Source of the DNA: Mastigamoeba balamuthi | Lineage: Eukaryota > Evosea > Mastigamoebida > Mastigamoebidae | DNA: 64,000 nt | Reading direction: 5' to 3' | Assembly (NCBI GenBank): GCA_902651635.1 | Contig: CACRSC010000031.1 | Coordinates: 430,130-494,129, forward strand | Shown: in pieces, positions 21,710 to 32,684 of the stretch | Numbering within the stretch: the stretch's first letter is position 1 | Layout of the letters: every line of letters begins with the position of its first letter | The notes under the pieces: generated by a model | Databases searched by the model: none | Told to the model about the DNA's origin: nothing | The model's input: only the letters and a program-made list of their open reading frames with translations | Made by a program: the position numbers and the translations under genes

Positions 21710-23703
21710 TTATTCCTCAAGAAGACGCAGAGCTCCTGCGAGTACAAGGAACACCACCCTTCCGAGGCCACCGCCGTACAGAGCCACAGATAAGGACGAG
21801 TCCATCAACAATGTCGATGCCGCTGAACAGTCAATGCCCGCTGTGGCCACACTGTCGGAGCACACGCACTTGCCGGAGCTGCACGACCCCTTCGACGTGT
21901 CACACCAATCTCCACAACTCACTGTTGTGGGCTCGTTAAAGTCGCCAACCAGGATAGTGCACTTACATCTCTTGTACGAGCAGTGCCCTCCGTAATATGC
22001 CCAGGGACATTGGCAGAGACCAGTGTGCTGTTGGCAGGATCCATGGTCGCACCCAGTCACGTTGCACCCTGCGAGAAAACACTGTCACTACAGATACTTC
22101 TCGAGGGGTGCAAACCTGCACGGGGACTGTAATCGAGGGCAGAGACAGCATTTACAATGCCATAGCCGAGACGAGTGTCTGGCTTTGTGCTCTGGCTGGC
22201 GGTTTTCATCAAAGCGTCCCTGACATTCTCGACAGTCTGCATTCAGCTACGTCAGAACCGATGCAGCATCTATGCGGGTGCTTACCCATTGGGGATGCGC
22301 ACTGAGCAAGATAGCCACAACGCCTGAGACCAGAGGGCAGGAGAAGCTGGTGCCCGACATTGTCCCGTATGTGTCCGTTGGTGCCGTGGTGGTGACCCAG
22401 ACCTTGTACCCAACTGCCGATACCTGCAACAAGAGCATAAGGGCGAATGCGATGCGTTGAGGGAACAAACCTCGGGCTTCAGTCGGTTGTCCGAAGTGGG
22501 CCCGATTGAACTGAATGATGCCTTTTTGCCGTTGTAGTCCACAGCGCCCACCGTGAGGGCCCTGTACGAATCTGCCGGTGCATCGATTCCCTGAATGTCG
22601 GAGTTCCCGGCGGAGATGACCACAACGATGCCTAGATCGGCTGCGATGTCGCATGCTCGGGAGATGGGGGCCGTCCCGTTGAAGTCCATCCACGTGTACC
22701 AGTTGGAATAGCCCAGCGACGAGCTCACGATGTCAGCCCCGAGTTGCTCCACCCACTCGAGAGCGCGTATGAAGTTGTCTTCCTCCCTCGGGGTCTCGGA
22801 TCGAGTCTGGGGGGCAGAGTCAACAAGGCCGAGAGAACCGGACTCACGTCTTCTGTCCTGGCGAGAATGAAGTCGACCCCGAAAGCGGCACCCACCAGTG
22901 TCCCAGGGATGTAGGAACCGATCGTGGACATCACCGCAGTTCCGTGCGACTTCGTTTCCTCTGCAATACCGCACTTAACTCAAACACAGTTCGTTGTGTG
23001 GTGTGCCGGGCGCACCTGGCCACTCGCTGGGGTCGCTGTCGTTCTGGACGAAGTCCCACCGGTGCAGGACCCGCGTGCCCGCGAGGCCCGGGTGGTCTGT
23101 GTGGAACCCCGAGTCCAGCAGCGCCACGACGACGCCTGTCCCGTTGGCCCCCCTCGCGTGCGCCTGCGGCACGTTCATCACCTCCAGCTGCGCCAGGCTC
23201 TCCCCGTAGTCGATGGCCGTCGTCGCCCTCGCACGCTCCCTCTTCTCGAGGCCCGCCGGGGCGCCGCTGGTGCCGACGTCCCCGGACGCGCTCCGCGACC
23301 TCAGGACGCCCCACACGCCCTTGACGAACGGCAGCGCCTCGGCTGCGGCCCTGAACGGCTCCGCGGCCGCCTCGTCGACGTCGTAGCTGGCAGCGTTGAG
23401 CCACCGCGACGTCCCGCGCAGGGCCACCCCGCCACCGGGGAGCGCCTCGAGCACCGCCGCCGCGTACCCGGGGCACACCCCGGCGTCGACGTCGCCACGC
23501 GGCGAGCGCGGGGCCAGCGGGGAGCGCAGAGGGCCACGCGAGCGACGGGCCAGCGCGTGCGGGGTGGGCGCGGCAACGGCGGCTTCGCAGTTTTTGTCGT
23601 CGAACGAGACCCACAGAGGCACGCGCGCCGCAGAGGCACAGGCCGCGAGCAGCGGCAGCAGCAGAAGCAGCAGGGCGGCGGCGAGGGCTCCCGGGTGCGG
23701 CAT
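21710..23703 (-). CDS. Secreted subtilisin-family serine protease with C-terminal EGF-like segment
   Basis: The N-terminal signal peptide MPHPGALAAALLLLLLPLL is followed by a propeptide and an S8 peptidase domain split by several short introns. Catalytic residues are visible: Asp in VVALLDSGFHTDHPGL, His in KSHGTAVMSTIG, oxyanion Asn in VVISAGNSDIQG and Ser in GTMSGTSFSCPLVSG. The domain order is that of subtilisin/kexin-like enzymes. A cysteine-rich tail (TGCDHGSCQQHTGLCQCPWAYYG) resembles an EGF repeat. The protein ends with a hydrophobic stretch (GRVVFLVLAGALRLLEE), which may be a membrane or GPI signal. It is probably secreted, phagosomal or at the surface. Exon boundaries in 22060-22260 are approximate. 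Confidence 0.87.
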
Positions 23704-23909
23704 CGTTTCTCCGCTATGCAGCCAACTACTAGTGGTAATACCGAAATCTAAAAATAAGATTGCAAAACTGTCGACCCGGCCAATGAGCAGGTGTATTCGG
23801 TGACGTGTGACGTGTGTGGCCTCTCCGACCTCCGCGAGCGCCAGTGCTGTCATGCGTGTGCGCACGGGCATATTCCAGCTCTGCTGGAGCGTTCGGATTC
23901 CTCGCGGGA

Positions 23910-24640
23910 TCACTCGGACTTGCGAGCAGCTTTGCGGGTGAAGGGGTGGTTGGAGCACCACATCCTGGCCATCATCAGCCACGGCGACAGGAACCACGGG
24001 GCGTTCAGGGCCAGGACCTCCGCCCTCCTGGGCGTCGCGTGCCTGCCCAGCAGCTCCTCCCAGAGGATGATGCTGACGTTGGCGAGCATCACGCCGGCCC
24101 ACATGGCGCTGGGCAGTCTGATCCAGTCGCGCCCACGCCAGAACGCGTAGATGGCGAACGCGTAGAACGGGCCGAAGAGCAGCGAGTCCAGCCAGATGGT
24201 CATGCGCCACCAGGGCTCGCGCGCCATCAGCGGGGGGTCGTAGTTGCGGCCGTACCAGTGGATCACGTCGACGGCCGCACGCGGAGGCCAGACGGGGTAC
24301 TCGAAGCTGTTGGGGTCGTCGATCACGAGCTGCTCGACGTCGACGACGTAGGTGATGACGGTGCTGCTCAGCGGTTGGGCAAGTGCGCAGGGCCGTAGTG
24401 TAAGTAACGTGCACGGGTCTCAACGGGGAAGACGGTGAGGTGGGCGAGGAGAGGCGGTGCAGCCCACAGGTTGACGATGAAGAAGGCTATGAAAGCGATG
24501 TCCCAGGGGCGCTGCCTGAGCGGCACGACGACACGGGCCGCCGCTTTGCCATTGCCACGAGCAGATGCAGCCTTGACCGGCATCCCCTGCTTCAGTACTG
24601 TGTATCTGGGAAGAGAATCTGCCGGAGATATCTCCGACAT
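23910..24640 (-). CDS. EXPERA-domain membrane protein (TMEM97/emopamil-binding-like)
   Basis: Exons 24468-24640 and 23910-24363 give 208 residues with a phase-2 GT-AG intron. The sequence has four hydrophobic segments and EXPERA hallmarks: RPWDIAFIAFFIVNL then TVITYVVDVEQLV (first helix ending in an acidic pair), a YPVWPP turn, WYGRNYDPPL, PWWRMTIWLD, a PF..AFAIYAF helix, and a late helix with ILWEE. The family binds sterol-type ligands in the ER (sigma-2 receptor, EBP, TM6SF). Which activity applies here is unknown. The tail NHPFTRKAARKSE is basic, but a strict KKXX signal is absent. It is divergently paired with the calmodulin gene across 40 bp. Confidence 0.72.
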
Positions 24641-24680
24641 ATCCCCTTCGTTCCTATAATTAGCTATCCTGCCTACCTCG
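24641..24680. promoter_or_regulatory. 40-bp divergent intergenic region (EXPERA gene / calmodulin gene)
   Basis: The chosen start codons are separated by only 40 bp, holding a short AT-rich stretch (TTCCTATAATTAGC). The real transcription starts may overlap. If the EXPERA gene used an upstream ATG, the two genes would overlap head to head. Confidence 0.45.
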
Positions 24681-25355
24681 ATGGTATGCTTCGCCGCCCC
24701 TCTCTCGTGGACAGCCCGTATCCTAACTGAGTTGGCAACGCGCAGTCCGCTTTCACCGAGCAAGCCGCAAATGCCGCCGGAGTACCAGCTCTGACCCCGA
24801 TGCAGATCGACAAGTACAAGGAGGGATTCGAACTGTTCGACCTTGACGGCAGCGGAACCATCTGCGCAAAGGAGCTCGGAGAGATCCTTCGCTCGCTTGG
24901 TAAGCCTATGAGACAGCTATTCACATACGCATCGCGCCTGAATCCGGTAATTGGTGCAGGGCAGAATCCGACCAACGCTGAGATCCAGAAGATGATTGAC
25001 GAGGTGGATTCAGACTCTAACGGCGTTTTGACTTTCGACGAGTTTCTGGTGTTCATGCGGATCAAGGGAAGCAAGCAAGGAACCGATACCGAGAAGGAGA
25101 TCCGCGCTGCATTCGAGCTCTTTGACGCCGACAAGAGCGGGTTCATCGATGCCCAGGAACTGCGCAAGGCACGTCGCCACTCGGGTACCCTCTGTGAGGG
25201 GATTGCCCAATTGACTGGCACCAACGCAGGCAATGACGTCGTTTGGTGAGAAAATGACGGACGAGGAGGTCGACGCGATGATTAAGGAGGCTGACGTCAA
25301 CGGGGACGGCGAGATCGGCTACGTAGAGTTCGTGCAGATGATGATGGGTCACTGA
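24681..25355 (+). CDS. Calmodulin-like four-EF-hand protein
   Basis: Exons are 24681-24683 (ATG alone), 24746-24899, 24960-25168 and 25230-25355, giving 163 residues. There are four EF-hand loops: [36 protein letters not shown] and [12 protein letters not shown]. All carry acidic position 1 and Glu at position 12, so all could bind calcium. The end, EFVQMMMGH, matches calmodulin closely. The N-terminus is about 15 residues longer than usual ([18 protein letters not shown]). Sequence divergence suggests a calmodulin-like protein or centrin relative rather than the canonical gene. The first intron directly follows the ATG. The third intron (25169-25229) starts GCACGT and is a GC-AG intron, because no GT in reach keeps frame. 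Confidence 0.9.
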
Positions 25356-25590
25356 GCACACTCTGGTAAGAAAGGTTGCCAATGACTGGCCACGAGCCCG
25401 TGCCAACAATGAACTGCGGAATACGAATTCAAGATAGGAGGGACAGCGCTTCAGAATGCCCAGATTCGCCTGCTGGTCACAGACGGACATCTTCAGGCGG
25501 ATTCATGGTGCGGGCGCCAGAGTGTGAAACAGTGGACAATCAACCCCGAGTGGGAAAATCGGCTATTTTTGCAGTTCATTCATCTCTAAA

Positions 25591-26863
25591 ATGGCCGAGG
25601 ACGCTGCTCGCGACCTGAAACCACTGCAGGGACTCCGTGGCGTGTGCTCCGTGGTCATTGTGGTCGGCCACTTCTTTGGATTCTTCTCTCCAAAGTTGCT
25701 GCCCCTGGCGCCGGGGGAGGAATGGAGGGCCCCGAGTGGCTCGGTCTTCCCCATCGAGTATCTACAGGCTGTTTCATTCTTCTTTCTGATCAGTGGCGTC
25801 GGCCTATCTCGTTTCTATTCGCGCCCGGGCGCGCTGGATACAAAGAAGGGTCGCTGGGTCTTCATGGCCAAGAGGATGGCTCGGCTGGGTCCTGCGTACT
25901 ACGGATCTCTGGTTGTTGGAGTTGTGCCCTTTGTCCTCGTTACTCATGAGACTGTCCCACTCGTGTCCTCATTGGTGGCTACCCCACTCTTCCTCCAAGT
26001 AAGCATATCGCTTCTTGTTTACCATTCTCTGATCCCTCGAACAGAGTGTGGTAATCACGGGAAACGAGTGGGTGGGCCCTCTGTGGCAGGTGTCTGCCTT
26101 TATGTTGTGCTACCTTGTGTACATCGGTGTTCACAAACGCCTGCGTGAGGCCTCGAATGCTGCTCTATGGGTCCTCTCAGTTCTTTTCTTCCTCGTTCCT
26201 GCGGTTGTGGCAACTGCGCTCATCATATTCGTCCGTATCATCAGCGGGCTGGCTCACATTTTCTTTCCCGTTCGTATTCTGCATTTTCTCCTGGGAGCAA
26301 TCCTTGGTGAGGCGATAGAGAGGTCGAATGACAGCCCTGTATGCCTGCAACAGTCCGATGGAGAGCCCCTCCTTGCAGAGCCTGGCTCAGGGAATTGCCC
26401 CCGTCCTGTTATTTCTGCATACTCTGGCAATGATGCATTGGTTGATGCTCTCTCGGTCGTCCTTGTGCTGACACAGGTCGGCTCGTTTGTGGTCAACTAC
26501 ACAGCGCCGGATCTCTGGAGCACGTATATGCTGCTGTGCGAGATGTGGCTGTGCGCTCTGCACGCCATCTGGCTGTTCTATATTGTTCGTGCTTCATCGG
26601 CATTGACGACCAGGTGTCTCAATTTGGCAGCACTGCAGTGGCTGGGGGACGTTAGCTACGCCCTCTACTGTCTTCACTGGCCGCTTCTGCGGCTCTATGT
26701 CTGGGCGTACAACCGCAGTCTGTTAAACCGCCAGAACATATGGTTCGCCCTCCAGCCGTGGCACATCGCCATTGTTCTTCCTGTGCTCGTGCTGCTGTCG
26801 TTCCTTTTCAACAGGTTTGTGAGCGAGCCCGTAAGGAGAGCCGTCAGACGGGCGTGCAAGTAA
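25591..26863 (+). CDS. Acyltransferase-3 family membrane protein (copy 1)
   Basis: Exons 25591-25998 and 26045-26863 give 408 residues with about ten hydrophobic helices. The N-terminal family motif LQGLRGVCSVVIVVGHFF contains the Arg and His conserved in acyltransferase-3 proteins. The C-terminal YALYCLHWPLLRLYVWAY and FVSEPVRR motifs complete the signature. The family moves acetyl or other acyl groups onto sugars or lipids at membranes. The substrate here is unknown. A hydrophilic loop rich in Ser/Pro sits at about residues 235-265. The intron falls after FLQ, at the same place as in the next gene, so the two are tandem paralogues. Base composition is lower in GC than in copy 2. Confidence 0.85.
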
Positions 26864-27155
26864 AAGAGAAGCCCCATCGGTTCCTCGGGCTCGTTCTCTC
26901 AATGTAAAAGTGAATACACAATTTCTCGAGTTGGTGTTGGTCTTAACAGACTCGCCTGCCAGCCTTCTCGGCGGAATCCAGCTTTTCCGGTGTGCCGCGC
27001 CGCACGGCAGAGCACGAGGCTTCCGTGCTCCGACTGACCGGCCGCAGGGCGGGTCACTTTTTCAATGAGACATCAGAATACCGAGGATTTTCTTCCGTTG
27101 TGGTTTGACGCCATCAGGTGAAACAACAATCCGAGCCATTCACTCAAGAGACAAC

Positions 27156-28789
27156 ATGACCGGAGAGGACAGTGCTCACGACCTCAAGCCGCTGCAGGGC
27201 CTCCGTGGCATCTGCTCGGTGACCATCGTTCTCGGCCACTACTTCATGGCCTGGTCCCCGAAAAACACACAGCTCAAGGAGGGGCGCGAGTGGTGGTGCC
27301 CCAACGGGACGCTGTTCCCCGTCGAGTTCCTGCAGGCGGTCACGCTGTTCTTCCTGCTCAGCGGAGTGGGGCTGTCGCGCTTCTACTCCCGGACGGGCTC
27401 GCTCGACAGGCCGAGGGGGTGGAGGTCATTCATGGTGAAGAGGCTGGCCCGGCTGGCTCCGGCCTACTACGTGGCTCTGCTGCTGGGGTTCGTACCGTTC
27501 GTGCTCGTTACCCCGGACGCAGAGCGCCTGGTGGCTTCGTTCGTCGCCACCCCCCTGTTTCTGCAGGTACGAGCTCAACGGGCCATTGTGGGCACAACAC
27601 CGACCTCTCGCTTCTGCGACTTTTCCGAAAACTCCCCCTCTCAAAATTCGGGCGATTTCTGCTGCGGGATCATCTCGCACGACATCCCCCGCCTAAGTTC
27701 TTTGCAATACTTGCGCGCGCAGCTCGTGAGATCTCACCCCGCGTCCGCTGCGGTGAATGTATGTCGTCCGGGGGTCGCGTTTTTGCGGGCCACAAGGGAA
27801 AAAGCCGAGCCGTCGGGGCCGGAAAAGTGGATATCGGCATCTGGGAAACTCACAGGAACGTTGGGGGTAAGGGGAGGGGGTGGGCATGGGGTAGTCGGGT
27901 AGTCGCGCACAGGCACGCAGGGCGAGTTCTCACAGATCCCTTCTCCCCCCACTGGCAGAGTCTGGCGATACCGGCGAACAGATGGGTGGGACCGTTGTGG
28001 ACGGCCTCTGTTTTTATGGGGTGCTACGCCGTGTACTGTACCGTACACAACCGCATCCGGCTCGCCTCGGCGAGGACGCTGTGGGTGCTCTCGGCGGCGT
28101 TCTACCTCGTGCCGGTCGCGACGCTGATGTCGCTGCTCGCTGTCGCCCCGCACCTGCTCGGGGCCGCCCACGTCTTCTTCCCTGTTCGGTTAATGCACTT
28201 CCTCCTCGGTGCCGTTTTGGGCGAGGCGATCGAGCGCTGCTCCAAGGCCCGTCGCCCTCCGTCGGACGTGGCGTCGAACAGCAACTCGCCGGCCATCGAG
28301 CCAGCTGCCTCCCCGAACTCGGTCTTCAGCAAGAAGCGCGAGACGAGAACATGGACGGACTCCACGGTCGATAAGCTCTCGGTCGCTCTTCTGCTGACCC
28401 AGGTCGCTTCCTTCGCCGTCAACGTCGCGGTGCCGCACGCCTGGGTGTGCTTCATGCTGATGGCGGAGATGTGGCTCGCCGTGCTGCACGCGGCGTGGGT
28501 GTTCTTCCTCGTCCGCGAGCCCGGGTCGCAGACGGCGAGGCTGCTCAACGCCTGGCCGCTGCAGTGGCTCGGCGACGCCAGCTACTCGCTGTACTGCCTG
28601 CACTGGCCGCTGCTGCGGCTCTACCAGTGGGCGTACCACGGCAGCCTGCTCACCAAGGACAACGTGTGGCTGACCCTCGAGCCCTGGCACATCGTCATCG
28701 TTCTGCCCGCCATCGTCGCGATCTCGCACCTGTTCAACGAGTACGTGAGCGAGCCCCTCAGGAACGTCGTCGTGAGGGCGCTGCTCTGA
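27156..28789 (+). CDS. Acyltransferase-3 family membrane protein (copy 2)
   Basis: Exons 27156-27566 and 27959-28789 give 413 residues. It parallels copy 1 through its whole length: LQGLRGICSVTIVLGHYF, FLLSGVGLSRFYSR, the FLQ exon end, HVFFPVRLMHFLLGAVLGEAIER, YSLYCLHWPLLRLYQWAY and YVSEPLRN. The intron is at the identical codon but is 392 bp, against 46 bp in copy 1. The intron carries a TTCCGAAAACTCCCC / AAATTCGGGCGATTT stretch. Third positions are far richer in G/C than in copy 1. Role and substrate are unknown, as for copy 1. Confidence 0.86.
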
Positions 28790-28985
28790 CTCGACTACCC
28801 CCTGAGTGTGCCCGAGTCGCACACACCCGCCTCCCGAATCCCCAACGATCAAGAAAAATACAGAAGAGAAGGAAGGGTCTCTCGTGCCCCTTTGCGCCCC
28901 ACCGCCACGGAAGATTCGCGGATCTCGGCCTCTGCACCCAAACCCCCACTGCGGTGTGCGCTCGCGGTTGCGGAAGACCGGCGCG

Positions 28986-31122
28986 ATGCAGCCCGACCAC
29001 CAGCTGTGGACGTACCTCTGGGAGTCCCTCCCGAGCACCCTGCCCCCGCCCAAGGCCATACGTGAGCCCCCACCCCCCCTGCTGCTTGCTGCTGCCGCTC
29101 GCCCGTAGCCCACCGCGCTCACTGCACACCCACCCGCGCCCGACCAGGGGCGACGCAGCGGTACGTCGTCCGCAAGTCGACGAGCTCGACGCTCAGGTGC
29201 GCCGAGTGGATCTCGGGTGTCGTCCTGGGCATGTGGGACAACGTCGCGGGGCCTCGCATCGAGCACGTGAGTCGGCCCCCCCAAGGCGTCCTGCCCCCCA
29301 CAGCCCCCGCGGCTCCCCCTGAGAGGCACCGCGCCACGCGCAGGTGTGGATGGGCGTGGGCGCAGGGGCGGACGACCACCCGGAGCTGCTGCACGACATC
29401 ACGAGAGACACTCTTGCCGGCACCCTCGAGACGAAGCTGCTCTCCAAGTTTGTCGTCCTGCCCCACATCGGTACAGAGGCCACAGAGCACAGCCACAGCA
29501 AACCCCCTTTGCGCTGCCCGCAGAGGCCCCCCCGCCTTGGGAGTGACACGCCACCGCCGCACGCGCTGCAGGGACTGTCGTGTCGTCTGTGGTGTTCGAG
29601 GCACCGAGCAAGGACGGCCCCGTCAAGTACACCCTGGCGCTGTGGGCCAAACGCGTGCACACGGGCCGCATTCTGGCAGTGTACCCCGTCGTCGAAGACA
29701 GTTGAGAGCGCCTCTCCCTCCCCCGCCTTGCTGCTCGCACTCGAGGGGCCCTGACGGACGCTGGGGGGCCCCGCTGCGCAGAGCTCATGTACCTCGCGCT
29801 GTTCGCACGGGCGCTGGCCACCAAGGGGGTGGAGAACGTGTCCGAGCCGCTGAACATGGAGGTCGACAGGGCTGTGATGGCCATGGACTCGGTGTTCAGC
29901 GTCCCCCAGGCGCTCCTGCCCGGGCTGCCCCCGACGCCGGACGCTGTCGTCAACCACGGGCGCACTCTGTACACCGCGGTAAGGAGCTCAGATCCCCTCC
30001 GTCCTCGGCCTTGGCTGACAAGGGCACAGGCCAAGCTGTTCGGACTGGAGCTTCTGTCTCGAGCTGTGACCTCGCATCTCCAAACACGAGGCTACACCGT
30101 CGTGCTCGGGTCGGACGACACGGTCGTGAACACGGTGCGGTGGTTGCGCCCTGCTGCGGCCTGCCTCTCACGCTGCCGGGCAGCTCGTCGAGGCGCTGGC
30201 GCTCTTCCTTGACGACCGGGAGCGCAAAGTGTCTTGCAGGGCCCTCTGCGGCCGCCCCTATTGCGCAGACCTGGTGCTCCAGGGCGTCGTGCCGCGCGGG
30301 GCGGTCACGCAGGAGCACCTCATTGCGGCCCCCGTGCCGACGACTGTCGTCGACCTCGGCGCTGTGCCGCGCCCTGCGGTGTACCAGCCGCGCTCGTACC
30401 CCGAGTACGCCAACGTGAGGCGCAACTACTACAGGGACGTGCTGTCCCACGTCGGGGCCACGCCCTCGGCGCCGCCCACGCCTGTTGCCAGCCCGCTGCC
30501 CTCGCCGATAACGACGCCGCGTGGGGCCAACGCCACGCTGTCGTCGCCGCCGATCGGCATCGTGCCGCAGTCGGCTGCGAGCCCCGTCGGGTTTGGGACG
30601 CCTGTCGGGTCTCCCTCGGCACAGATCGCCGGGTCGCCCCCGAACCCCGCCTGGCTGCCCAAGTGCGCCTGCTCCCCTTTGCGCGCCCGTGGCGGGTCTC
30701 ACGGTGGCGTGCCCAGGGAGGGGCTGCTCGTGGTGCTGCAGAAGCCGGCGCCGCTGGTGACGGAGATGCTGGTCTGCGCGCTCAAGCTGCCGGAGCCGCT
30801 GCGGATGTCGTACATCGGGCACTCGTGCAAGCGGATGGCGGCCAAGGCCGTGACGCTGCTGAAGCTGCTGACGCTATTCATGTGCGGCACCGCGCGTGGC
30901 TTGGGGGTTGGTGACATCTCCGCTCGCAGAAAGCAGCAGTCGACGCTCTCGGAGGGCACGTGGAAGTGGCTCAAGGAGAACCTCGGCCTTGCAGAGGACA
31001 CAGACCTGAACGTGCTGATGGCCTACGCCGACAAGCTCAGCCCGGGCCTGTGCCAGTCGATCTCCACCGACCGCCTCTCCCTCGAAGAGAAGTTCATCGA
31101 ACTGTTTGACGGCTTTGTATAG
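28986..31122 (+). CDS. C9orf72: C9orf72-like DENN protein
   Basis: Eight exons (28986-29061, 29148-29266, 29344-29470, 29572-29700, 29782-29978, 30030-30134, 30184-30881, 30930-31122) give 547 residues in one frame. Similarity to C9orf72 runs throughout: VLGMWDNVAGPRIEHVW (longin part), SHLQTRGYTVVLGS, VEALALFLDDRERKVSC, YPEYANVRRNYYRD, a helix ending KAVTLLKLLTLFIK and the DLNVLMAYADKLSPGL segment near the C-terminus. In animals C9orf72 with SMCR8 and WDR41 forms a GAP for small GTPases in autophagy and lysosome control. A Ser/Pro-rich insert (about 30460-30720) makes it longer than the human 481-residue protein. No SMCR8 is seen in the window. The identification is from memory of the human sequence, but multiple collinear motifs support it. 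Confidence 0.82.
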
Positions 31123-31344
31123 ACGAGCCTGGACAGTTCCAGAGTACACCCCTTGACATCAAGACAGTAGTAGGCAAGCCAATTTGGAAGCAACACCTAG
31201 CCACCCTACGGCGCAAAAGAGAACGAGTGCACCAGAGGCAGACGGATACCTTTGAAACGGAAAGCATGTTGCGAGAGCGCTCCCGCCTAACGGCACGCGG
31301 CTGGCTCACACCACGCGGGGGTCTTTGCGAGTCGGGGAGTGTGC

Positions 31345-32362
31345 TCAGAGGTTCTTCTTGCTCTCGGCCTTGGAAGGCGACTTGGCGGGCGACTTGGCAG
31401 GCGACTTGGAGGGCGACTTCGAAGGGGTCTGGGGCTTGGCCTTGGACGGGGTCTGGGGCTTGGCGGGGGCGGCCTTCCTGGGGTAGAGGACCTTGCGGCG
31501 CTGCGAGACCATGTAGATGAACAGCAGCGGGAAGCCGAGGACGTACGAGACGCCGATGGCGGCCAGCAGAGCGTTGACGGGGACGTTGTAGCGGGTGGCG
31601 ACGAGGGGGGCAGCCTGGTGGAGGACGAGGAGCTCGCCAGCGACGCCGGTGGGGTAGAGGATGAAGAACAGCGTGTAGCGCAGCCACTTGAGGAAGCGCG
31701 GCACCCTGAGCCCGGGGGTGTTGATCGCGTAGAACGCGTAGCGGATGACCTCGGTGATCGACCACGCGAACGCCAGCAGCGTCACGCCGAAGCTCGTCCT
31801 GCGGGGCCGCGCGTGGGATCGCGTGGGATCGCGTGTGAGTGACGGGGGATTCAACATTATTTCTCCGTGTTTTCAATTGGGGGGTTTCGCGCTCTCTCAG
31901 GGCCGAACAGGCGCAGAGCCGCAGGGCACGCGCGGGCGAGGAGACGGGAGGATGTGCCTGCGGGGAAGGGAAGGGGTGGGATAAGGACCTGGTCTCAGGG
32001 AAGAAGGCGAGGACGAGGACGACGGCGAGGCGGCTGAAGACCTGGAGCAGCGAGGTGATGAAGGGGCTGTTGACGAGCCTGAGCAGCGCGTGCACGGGCT
32101 CGAGCGCCATCGCGAGCTGCGAGGCGGTCAGCAGCAGCGCGAAGGCGTTGAACGGGGCCGCGACGTGGGCCTCGGTCCTCGCCATCTCGGCGTACTTGGC
32201 CAGGCACGAGCAGTTGGCGGCGGTGGAGGCGTAGAGGGGCTCCGTCTGGTAGGGGCCCGGGTACTGCCCGTAGAAGAAGAACGCGGCGGCAGCCAGCGTC
32301 GCCGCCCAGCCGGCGAGCATGGCGAGGTTGTACAGGACGAGGTACGCGGTCACGACGATCAT
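31345..32362 (-). CDS. Very-long-chain 3-hydroxyacyl-CoA dehydratase (HACD/PHS1 family)
   Basis: Exons 31989-32362 and 31345-31798 give 275 residues. This ER membrane enzyme catalyses the third step of fatty-acid elongation. Motifs are YLVLYNLAMLAGW, LEPVHALLRLVNSPF, LLQVFSRLAVV, WSITEVIRYAFYAI and WLRYTLFFILYPTGVAGELL. The last holds Tyr and Glu seven residues apart (YPTGVAGE), as in the catalytic pair of yeast Phs1. An unusual tail of about 45 residues repeats PKTPSK/SPSK/SPAK units. It ends in KKNL, a KKXX-type ER retrieval signal. It is divergent from the zinc-finger/TIG gene. Confidence 0.9.
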
Positions 32363-32684
32363 TTTTCGGCACAGAGCAACAAGGGCGAACGAACCGACAG
32401 ACAGGTCGACAGCGCCTGTTAACAAAGCAAAAGAGCCCTGCTGATGTCACGTTCTGACGCAACACCTGTTTTCGGGGTCAGGGCGTTGACCTCCCTCTCC
32501 TGCGATGCCCTCTCTGAGGAGTACTGCAAGTAGCCCACACTCGCCATTTTCCCCCCCTCCCGCTCCCCGAGGGTCAGGAGTAGAGATGAAAAAAATCTCC
32601 CAGCCCGCCAATATTTGTATTCAAAATAAGCGAAGATTACTTGATCTTATTTCCAGATTCACCCCCCTCCTCCAATCACAAAAA
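32363..32684. other. Divergent intergenic region (HACD / zinc-finger-TIG)
   Basis: 322 bp with no coding signal. The half nearer the plus-strand gene is AT-rich (runs such as AATATTTGTATTCAAAATAAG near 32610). It is probably a shared promoter. Confidence 0.45.

Noticed and set aside
22975-24423. A single long gene joining the subtilisin start and the EXPERA protein
   Set aside because: The frame is continuous only because no stop falls between them; a signal peptide begins the subtilisin at 23703 and the EXPERA exon has its own stop at 23910.
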